Shown here piece after piece: positions 17,559 through 23,738 of a stretch of 23,738 bases of DNA (the first letter of the stretch is position 1; each line of letters begins with the position of its first letter). The DNA is from Pelagophyceae sp. CCMP2097. Its lineage: Eukaryota > Sar > Pelagophyceae. The translations under genes were made by a program, and so were the position numbers. The stretch spans positions 245,100-268,837 of the forward strand of contig MU657228.1 in the NCBI GenBank assembly GCA_026770575.1, read 5' to 3'. The notes under the pieces are model-generated. The model ran no database searches. It was not told where the DNA came from and saw nothing but the letters and a program-made list of their open reading frames with translations.

Positions 17559-17802
17559 GCCCGCGAGACCTAGTGGACCATCCGTCTGGAGCCAGACTCC
17601 GAGGAGAGCCTGTGCACGACTGCGGGCGGCGGGGGCACCTGGGGGCTGCGGGATTTGGTGAAAGGCCCGGAAGATACCCTAATTTCGGCGAGTAAAATGA
17701 CAGGTCACCGGTGATTGCTGTGTCCGACACACGAGGCCACTGGGTCGCTAGACGGACTGGCCGTTGAGCCCAGACGGCCGTTCCCTTGCCGGAAGGCGCC
17801 GC
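17559..17802. promoter_or_regulatory. Divergent promoter interval (PIN protein - / HPR-RAP protein +)
   Basis: 244 bp between two intronless genes. It includes a perfect 10-bp palindrome TCACCGGTGA at 17705-17714 near the middle, and facing GGCCGT/ACGGCC segments at about 17760-17779. No gene is supported. Confidence 0.45.
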
Positions 17803-20187
17803 ATGCACAAGATCTGGGGTCGCATCTCGCCGGCGCGCCGCCTCCAGCGAGTTCGCCATTTCGCCCGCGGCCCAAAGGCCGACGCAGCGCTCGTCGTGCG
17901 CAACCTGCCGAGCGGCGCCACGGCGGACACCGTGCTCAGAGCGTTCGAGCCGTTCTGCGAGGTGATCAGCGTCAAAGTCGACGGCGCGACGGGCCAAGGT
18001 GTCGTGACCATCTCGACGGCAGAGCCAGACGTCGTGCGCGATGACATGAACGGCGCGACCGTGGGCGGCCGCCGGATCGCAGTGCAACTCGCATCAAATT
18101 CCGGCACGGCGCCAGCTCGAAAGACTTCCACGCCAAAACGTTCCGGCGGCAAAGCAGCGGCGATCGCGCTCAACAAGCAGCTTATTTCGAGCGAGACTGC
18201 CGCCGACGTGCTGTCGCTCTTCGAGGCCAAGGGCGGCGATTTCAACTACGTGAACATCGCGACGTCACTCCATCGCCTCGGAGTCCTCAGCGGCTCGTTC
18301 GAAGAGGCATCTAGGCCGCTTCTACACAAGTTGGTGGAACGCGCTGCATCGAGCATCGTCAACGAGTCGAACCAGTGGAAACCTCGGGAACTCTCGAATG
18401 TGTGTTTGGGCGTCGCCAAGATTGGCAACGTCGAAGCGCCGGCGCTGTTCGAGGCCGTCGCCGCAGAATCATCGAAGAAGATCGCAACGTTCAACCCACA
18501 AGATCTCGCGAACACCGTGTGGGCTTATGCGACAGCGGGCGTCGATGCGCCGGCGCTGTTCGAGGCCGTCGCCGCAGAGGCACCAAAGAATATTGCGACA
18601 TTCAACCCGCAAGCGCTCGCAAACACCGTGTGGGCCTATGCGACTGCGGGAGTTGCAGCGCCGGCGCTGTTCGAGGCGGTCGCTGTAGAATCGTCAAAGA
18701 AGATTGCGACGTTCACTCCGCAAGCACTCGCAAACACCGTCTGGGCCTTTGCGACGGCGGGCGTCGAAGCGCCGGCGCTCTTCAAGGCCGTCGTAGAAGC
18801 TGCATCAAAGAAGATTGCGGCGTTCGACTCGCAAGCGCTCTCGAACACCGTTTGGGCCTATGCGACGGCAGGAGTCGAGGCGCCGGCGCTGTTCGAGACG
18901 ATCGCTGCAGAGGCACCGAAGAAGATCGCGTCGTTCAACCCGCAAAACCTTGCAAACACCGCGTGGGCTTATGCGGCGACGGGCGTCGAGGCACCGGCGC
19001 TGTTCGAGGCCGTCGCCGCGGAATCATCAAAGAAGATCGCGACGTTCAACCCGCAAAACCTCGCGAACACCGTGTGGGCTTATGCGACGGCGGGAGTCGA
19101 GGCGCCAGCGCTATTCGAAGCGGTGGCTGCAGAATCGTCAAAGAAGATCTTGAAGTTCAACCCGCAAGACCTCGCAAACACCGTGTGGGCTTATGCGACG
19201 GCGGGAGTCGAAGCGCCGGTGCTGTTCGAGGCAGTCGCCGCAGAGGCACCAAAGAAGATCGCGATGTTCATCCCGCAAGCGCTCGCGAACACCGTGTGGG
19301 CCTACGCGACGGCGGGAGTTGAGGTGCCGGCACTATTCGAGGCGGTCGCAGTGGAAGCATCAAAGAAGATCTTGACGTTCAACCCGCAAGACCTCGCGAA
19401 CACCGTGTGGGCTTATGCGACGGCGGGCGTTGCAGCGCCGGCGCTGTTCGAGGCGGTCGCCGCAGAGGCACCAAAGAAGATCGCGACTTTCGACCCGCAA
19501 GCACTCACGAACACAGTGTGGGCTTATGCGGCGACGGGCGTCGAAGCGCCGGCGCTGTTCGAAGCGGTCGCTGCAGAATCGTCAAAGAAGATCTTGACGT
19601 TCAACCGGCAAGACCTCGCAAACACCGTGTGGGCCTATGCGACAGCGGGCGTCGAGGCGCCGGCGCTGTTCGAGGTGACTGCTTTGAGAATCGAAGCGAA
19701 GATCAGCGAATTTAGTCCCGAGAATCTGTCTCAGTTGCACAAAGTCCACGTTCATCTCCGACTGGAGTCGCCGCAGCACGCATTGACTTTGCTTTTGAGT
19801 CGACACGAGGCCGACCTTCGTGCAGCTTATAGCCGTCGAGAGTCGAGGCCATCTCGATCGCAGCGCGACGTGTCGGCGGCGCTCGCCCGCATTGGGTGGG
19901 CGCACGAGTTCGAGCACGTCACAGCCGAAGGGATCAGCCTCGACATGGCGCAGCCGACTTCAAAGATTGCCGTCGAGTTCGACGGCCCGACGCATTATCT
20001 CGTGGGATCGTCGGATGGCGGACGTCGTGGGCTCGACGGCTCGTCCAAGTTCAAGGAGAGACTGCTGCGCCGTTTGGGCTGGAAGTTCATCCGCGTGCCT
20101 TACTTTGAATGGGACGTGCTGCGGTCGAGTGCCGAACGAGAAGCGTACTTGCGCGACAAGATCGACTCTTCAGCAGCAGCGGTGTAA
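17803..20187 (+). CDS. Organellar RNA-binding protein: RRM + 37-residue (HPR-type) repeats + RAP domain
   Basis: Single exon, 794 aa. The N-terminus MHKIWGRISPARRLQRVRHF is Arg-rich with no acidic residue, like a mitochondrial or plastid presequence. Residues about 37-105 resemble an RRM (ALVVRNLP, then GQGVVTI). From residue 210 eleven tandem 37-residue repeats follow, consensus VEAPALFEAVAAESSKK then IATFNPQDLANTVWAYATAG, with degenerate units before and after. Repeats of this length with a RAP domain are known as heptatricopeptide repeats, which bind organellar RNA. The C-terminus holds the RAP domain (IAVEFDGPTHYL, LDGSSKFKERLLRRLGWKF, VPYFEW), whose fold is related to restriction-type nucleases. 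Likely role: processing or stabilising organelle transcripts. ATG 17803 is the first in frame. The array is nearly identical at DNA level, so copy number may be polymorphic. Confidence 0.95.
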   Translation: MHKIWGRISPARRLQRVRHFARGPKADAALVVRNLPSGATADTVLRAFEPFCEVISVKVDGATGQGVVTISTAEPDVVRDDMNGATVGGRRIAVQLASNSGTAPARKTSTPKRSGGKAAAIALNKQLISSETAADVLSLFEAKGGDFNYVNIATSLHRLGVLSGSFEEASRPLLHKLVERAASSIVNESNQWKPRELSNVCLGVAKIGNVEAPALFEAVAAESSKKIATFNPQDLANTVWAYATAGVDAPALFEAVAAEAPKNIATFNPQALANTVWAYATAGVAAPALFEAVAVESSKKIATFTPQALANTVWAFATAGVEAPALFKAVVEAASKKIAAFDSQALSNTVWAYATAGVEAPALFETIAAEAPKKIASFNPQNLANTAWAYAATGVEAPALFEAVAAESSKKIATFNPQNLANTVWAYATAGVEAPALFEAVAAESSKKILKFNPQDLANTVWAYATAGVEAPVLFEAVAAEAPKKIAMFIPQALANTVWAYATAGVEVPALFEAVAVEASKKILTFNPQDLANTVWAYATAGVAAPALFEAVAAEAPKKIATFDPQALTNTVWAYAATGVEAPALFEAVAAESSKKILTFNRQDLANTVWAYATAGVEAPALFEVTALRIEAKISEFSPENLSQLHKVHVHLRLESPQHALTLLLSRHEADLRAAYSRRESRPSRSQRDVSAALARIGWAHEFEHVTAEGISLDMAQPTSKIAVEFDGPTHYLVGSSDGGRRGLDGSSKFKERLLRRLGWKFIRVPYFEWDVLRSSAEREAYLRDKIDSSAAAV
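18430..19650 (+). repeat. Eleven perfect-length 111-bp tandem repeats (coding)
   Basis: The 111-bp unit, starting GTCGAAGCGCCGGCGCTG, recurs with no length change eleven times (1,221 bp), encoding the HPR array. Differences are mostly silent or confined to a few residue columns. A twelfth unit from 19651 diverges after about 25 bp. Confidence 0.95.
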
Positions 20188-21096
20188 GAGGCGCTGATCT
20201 GCTGGCTGCTACGACCATATTAAATTTTACACTCTCCACATTCCACCTTGCTCTCCGGACCGCGACCTGAGGGTTTCCCGCCGGCCTGGCTTCTCTTTCC
20301 TCCCCACACGGCGACATGGCCACGAATCTATTCGACTCCGCGGCACCCCCAATGTGCCAGACCCGTGTCGTAGTCAAACCCCATGGAACGACCCGCCAAA
20401 TCTGCCGATCATCGCACGGAGCCGGCTCGGCCATCCCGCTTCGCACTATCGCGGGGAAACGCATCCGGGTCGATGCTTCGTCGAGGTGTCTCAATGGGCG
20501 TGGCCGACTGCACGGTGCCGCCCGCGAGTCCACGGCCTCCCGTGCCGCCGCGCCGGCGTCCGCAGACGGCGAGGCGCGCGCGCGCGCCCGTGTACGCGGC
20601 CCGTGTACGCGGCCCGTTGAAGGCTCGTTCGTCGTCGGCGCGCACGACGGCGCGGACGATGTCGCAGACGATGGCGAACCCCTCCGGAGCAGGCGCCCAA
20701 AGAAGCATCGCCGGCGACGCCGGCCGCCGGCCGCCGGCGCGGCAAGGGTGGCTCTTTCTTCGCGCGGTTCTTCCTTGCACAATCACTGCGCGCGCGCACA
20801 ATCACCGCGCGCAACGACGCCTCCTCGCCGGCGAGTCCGCAGGGTCCCCGGCCGCCGCCGCGCGCCGAGCCGCCGCAGCGTGAGCCCGGGCCGCAACAAC
20901 GTTGCAATTGCAACAGATTTGGGCGTTTGGCGAGGCGTCCTAAAAAAATGGCTCTGGTTTGGTCCACACGCTCCGGCATTGCGGCAACATTGGAATTTCA
21001 GTGGAACGGGCCTGGGAAAAAGTCTCCGCTGCCGAAGCGGCGGCCCGCGCGCGCTCCGCCCCCCGCCGCGCCTTTGCGCCATTGCGCCTTTGCGCC
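20188..21096. other. 909-bp intergenic stretch with no secure gene
   Basis: The HPR-RAP gene ends here and the TBC gene starts at the far end. ORFs on both strands are Arg/Ala/Pro-rich with no recognisable motif. The best is a plus-strand ATG ORF at 20383-20883 (166 codons), whose third-codon positions are not clearly GC-biased, so I do not call it. Direct repeats of GTGTACGCGGCCC occur at about 20590-20617 and of CACAATCAC at about 20780-20805. Two possible regulatory sites are listed separately. Confidence 0.5.
20901..20914. promoter_or_regulatory. Perfect 14-bp palindrome upstream of the TBC gene
   Basis: GTTGCAATTGCAAC is its own complement and is AT-rich relative to its surroundings. 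It lies about 180 bp before the TBC start codon. Two TTGCAA half-sites could bind a dimeric factor. Confidence 0.4.
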
Positions 21097-21098
21097 AT
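21068..21098 (+). repeat. Duplicated GCGCCTTTGCGCCAT running into the TBC start codon
   Basis: The 15-mer occurs at 21068-21082 and 21084-21098 with one base between. The ATG at 21097 lies at the end of the second copy, so the first copy carries ATT at the equivalent place. Confidence 0.6.
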
Positions 21099-23243
21099 GG
21101 GCGCGCGCCGCGTCTCGCCCGTGGACGGCGGCGAGCCCGACGACGCGGCGTGGGAGGACTTGATTGCGGCGTGGCCCCCGGCGTGCGCGACGCCGCCCGA
21201 GCAGCGGCGGCGGCGCGCGTGGCGGCGCGGCGCCGTCGGCCTCGTCGTCGAGCGCCACGGCATCCCCGCGCACCTCCGCAAGCGCGTCTGGAGTTTGGTC
21301 CTCGGCGCCGCCGCGGCCTCGGAGCCGCTCAACTCTGAGGACGAGGTCCACCTCGTCCAGGCGGCCACGGACGCCGGGACGCCGCGCGACGGGACGCCCT
21401 GCGGGACGCCCCGCGGCGACGCCACGCCCCTCGGCGACGCCACGCCCCGCGACGAAGCGTCTTCGCCCTACGACGTCGTCCACGTCTCGCCGCGCGGCCG
21501 CGCCTCTTCGCCCGCTGCTGCGGCGTCGCCGCCGGCGGCGGCGACGCCGAAGATGTCGACGCCGTCGGACCACGACAGATGGGCCATCCCGCGCTCGTCT
21601 GACCGGCGCGGGAGCCGCGGGTCGTCGCAGACTTCGCATCTCTCAAACGAAAAGGAGGTACGTTCCTTGTCATGCATTGGAAAATACAAGCCCCCCACGC
21701 ACGCTTCGAGCCGGAACGGCCGCCTTTTTCGAAAGCTCTCTGCGGCAGACGGTGGTCCGACGCCCGCTTTTCCTAGGTCCCTCGGCAGATCGCGCTCGAC
21801 GTGCCGCGCACCTTTGGCGCCGTGGAGCCGCACGGCCTCGACGAGGAGACGCGGCTGCAAAGTCTTCTGAACGAGTTTGCCAGGACGGCTTCACCGGCTT
21901 TGCGGTATTGCCAAGGGATGAACTTCCTCGCGGTCACAATTTTACGCGTCTTCAAGGGCGACGGCGCGGCGGTCGTCGACGAGCACGCGGTGACGGTCTT
22001 CCGCGGCTTGATGGTGCTGGTGAAGCCGCTGTACGTGCCCGATTTTCGGGGGCTTCGCGAGATGGTCGGCGTCGCGGGGGCTTTGCTGCCCAAGTTTGCG
22101 CCAATCCTGGCTTCAATTTTAGAAGAAGAGGGCTTGGACCTCATGCCCATTACATCTTCCTGGTGCCTCACTTTATTCGCTTCGACTTCGATGGACGACT
22201 CTGTGATTCTGACGTGTTGGGACTTTTTGCTCTTGGGCACGCCCGGCGCCAACGAGCTCGAGGCCCCGCCCAAGCCGGTGGCGGCCGCGCTCACGCCGCG
22301 CGGCCGCGAAACGCAACCGCGCGGCCGCGACGCGCCGCCGCGCCACGCCGGAGCGCTCGCCAACCACGCCGACGCAGTTTTGAGACCGGCTTCGCACCGC
22401 CGCGCTCCCGGGTCGCCCAAACCAAAGCCGCCGCATAAGTCCATGTCCATGCGCGGCGCTTTGCGCGGCGCCCTCGGCGCCGCCAGCCGCGCACGGAAAC
22501 GCGCCGCCCTCGACGACGAGGCCGGCGCAGGCCACAGCCACGGCGGCGGCGGCCACTTGGCTCGGTGGCGGGGCGCCGGCCGCCGCACGGACTCGATGCG
22601 CGGCATCTTCAACGCCGCCGACCAGTTCAACGCCATGTCCGTCTCGCGGCGCTCGCACGGCGACGGCGTCGACGACGACGACGACGACAACGATCGAATG
22701 TCCGCCTCGCTGCCCAACACGCCTTCGCCCGACATCGTCATGCCGCAGACGCCGCAGGTCCACAAAGCCAAAACGTACTACGGCAGCTTCCGCCGCGCTC
22801 TGAGCCGGCTTCCTGGTTCGCACGCGCCTCCACCGCATGTGGCGACGACGGAGAGGCACGTCATGCTCCTGCGGCTCTGTTTGGTCTTCCTCCGCAACGG
22901 CGAGCAGCTCATGGCCGCGCGCCAGGAATGCGACCTCGAGACGGTGGCCCTCCTCCTCGGCACGGGGCAGAACCGCAATCGCCTCGGCGACCAGGGGCCC
23001 GCGCCGCCGAGCGGCGCGTCGTGCTTCCCCGCGACGGCCGCCGCGCTCTGCAACGTTTTGAAGCAGACCAAAGTCGACTCCAAGTTCGTCGCCGGCTACG
23101 TGCGCAAGCACCCCGCGAGGTCGTCGGCGGAGACGACTGCCGCCGCGAAGGCTGCGGCCGCCGGCGAGCCCAAGAATCTGAAGAAGAGCCTCCGAGGCTT
23201 CTTCAAAAAGCCGCAAACGGACCCGAGCGCGCAGACGCTGTGA
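21097..23243 (+). CDS. TBC-domain Rab GTPase-activating protein
   Basis: Two exons, 21097-21657 and 21777-23243, joined at phase 0 by a 119-nt intron (GTACGT donor, TCCTAG acceptor), 675 aa. TBC proteins switch off Rab GTPases by supplying an arginine and a glutamine finger. Seen: the opening RHGIP-like VVERHGIPAHLRKRVWSLVLG; arginine finger in QIALDVPRTFG; glutamine finger in YCQGMNFLAVTIL; then LMPITSSWCLTLF and a terminal helix HVMLLRLCLVFLRNGEQL. Two long disordered inserts split the domain. One of about 110 residues is Ser/Pro/Thr-rich (GTPRDGTPCGTPRG) and lies before the arginine finger. The other, about 190 residues and Arg/Ala/Asp-rich with an Asp run, lies before the last helices. 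The C-terminus is basic. The Rab partner cannot be inferred. Confidence 0.9.
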
Positions 23244-23562
23244 CCGAAATAAGTTGTTGTGCCGGAGGAAGCCCCCAAGAAGGCGCGAGAGGGGGCCGCC
23301 CCCGCACAAAGCCGATCAAACGCCGGACTGGCCTCCTCGGAAGGTCATCGCCCCTGACTCAAGGGTCACCAAAGCCAGACGAAGGAGGAATTGGAGAAGC
23401 CCGGGCCCAAACTCCCTGATCGCGGGCGTCGGGCGAATCTTCGCCAAAGTTTCGAGGACTTGACCCTGGAATTCGAATCGAAGCGCGAGGTTATTACAAG
23501 AGCGCGCCGGAGGCACACGGAGGACCCGAAGGATACAGCCAAATCCCATTGCAATGCCCACG
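23244..23562. other. 3' flank of the TBC gene, no secure gene
   Basis: GC-rich then mixed sequence. A plus-strand frame from 23391 to 23573 encodes ANLRQSFEDLTLEFESKREV, which looks protein-like, but it lacks an ATG and I cannot link it to a neighbour. It could be a remnant of a repeat-encoded protein. Confidence 0.35.
23521..23532 (+). repeat. Extra direct copy of the terminal hairpin motif
   Basis: AGGACCCGAAGG here is identical to 23625-23636 and complementary to 23676-23687. The outer pair could be 12-bp inverted ends of a 167-bp element, but I find no flanking duplication. Confidence 0.5.
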
Positions 23563-23582
23563 TAAATAATTGAAATTATTTA
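23563..23582. repeat. AT-rich inverted repeat
   Basis: TAAATAATT (23563-23571) and its complement AATTATTTA (23574-23582) are separated by two bases. They mark the start of an AT-rich block that contrasts with the rest of the window. Confidence 0.6.
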
Positions 23583-23624
23583 ACTAATCACTGAACTTTC
23601 AAATCCTCCTTATCTTTATTTTTG

Positions 23625-23687
23625 AGGACCCGAAGGGTCCTTGCCGTTTATTCAACGTCAGTTTACGGCAAGGGCCCTTCGGGTCCT
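23625..23687. repeat. Long hairpin, 23-bp arms
   Basis: Arms at 23625-23647 and 23665-23687 match at 22 of 23 positions with a 17-nt loop. The left arm also has a short internal stem, GGACCC-GAA-GGGTCC. Possible terminator-like 3' structure or a transposon end. Confidence 0.8.
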
Positions 23688-23716
23688 TTGATTGAAGGAT
23701 TACCAGGGGCAATTAT

Positions 23717-23738
23717 GTCTGTCTGTCTGTCTGTCTGT
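23717..23738 (+). repeat. GTCT microsatellite, cut by the window edge
   Basis: Five and a half GTCT units run to the last base of the window, so the true length is unknown. Confidence 0.95.

Noticed and set aside
17764..17802. Upstream extension of the HPR-RAP protein
   Set aside because: It begins with TTG. ATG 17803 starts a presequence-like N-terminus.
18430..19650. Regular repeats as a CRISPR array
   Set aside because: Units are contiguous 111-bp coding repeats without spacers, and the DNA is eukaryotic.
18375..19715. Repeat-like ORFs in the other plus-strand frames of the HPR array
   Set aside because: They are out-of-frame readings of the 111-bp tandem unit, which by nature repeats in every frame.
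20383..20883. 166-codon plus-strand ORF between HPR-RAP and TBC
   Set aside because: Arg/Ala/Pro-rich, no motif, third-codon composition unlike the real genes here, and competing ORFs on both strands.
22173..23309. 378-codon minus-strand ORF
   Set aside because: Antisense shadow of the TBC gene; Arg/Ala/Val-rich low complexity as expected in GC-rich DNA.

Overview
This is eukaryotic nuclear DNA, GC-rich and gene-dense. I read ten protein genes in it: one is cut by the left edge, two are intronless and eight have introns. The inferred introns are mostly 41-145 nt, with a few to about 250 nt. They have a distinctive signature: 26 of the 34 inferred acceptors end in TAG, 33 of 34 downstream exons start with G, and 3 of 34 donors read GC instead of GT. 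This architecture, together with an organellar heptatricopeptide-RAP protein, a bestrophin and an algal-type pentameric channel, suggests a microalga. A stramenopile such as a pelagophyte (Aureococcus/Pelagomonas-like) is my best guess, but it is inference. I saw no tRNA, rRNA, CRISPR or bacterial operon signals.

Layout, left to right: the N-terminus of beta-tubulin (-, running off the left edge); a 2-oxoglutarate/Fe(II) prolyl-hydroxylase-like enzyme (+); a 160-bp inverted-repeat element with a 12-bp target duplication; a pentameric ligand-gated ion-channel-like protein (-, seven exons); a Snf2/Brahma-type chromatin remodeller (-, eleven exons); a catechol-O-methyltransferase-like enzyme (+, eight exons including an 18-nt microexon); a hypothetical protein (-, two exons); a bestrophin-family channel (+, five exons); an intronless Asteroid-like PIN nuclease-fold protein (-); an intronless RRM-HPR-RAP organellar RNA-binding protein with eleven 37-residue repeats (+); a TBC-domain Rab-GAP (+, two exons); and an AT-rich, hairpin-containing tail ending in a GTCT microsatellite.

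Four gene pairs are head-to-head and share short intervals of about 240-400 bp: tubulin/2OG enzyme, Snf2/COMT, hypothetical/bestrophin, and PIN/HPR-RAP. The genes belong to unrelated processes: cytoskeleton, chromatin, membrane transport, vesicle traffic, organelle RNA and small-molecule methylation. I see no single pathway or operon-like system. The most notable items are the transposon-like insertion at a stop codon, the start codon split by an intron in beta-tubulin, the near-identical repeat array with two variable columns, and the unusual splice signals.

Exon boundaries were worked out by hand from reading phase, splice dinucleotides and family consensus. They are models, not transcript evidence.
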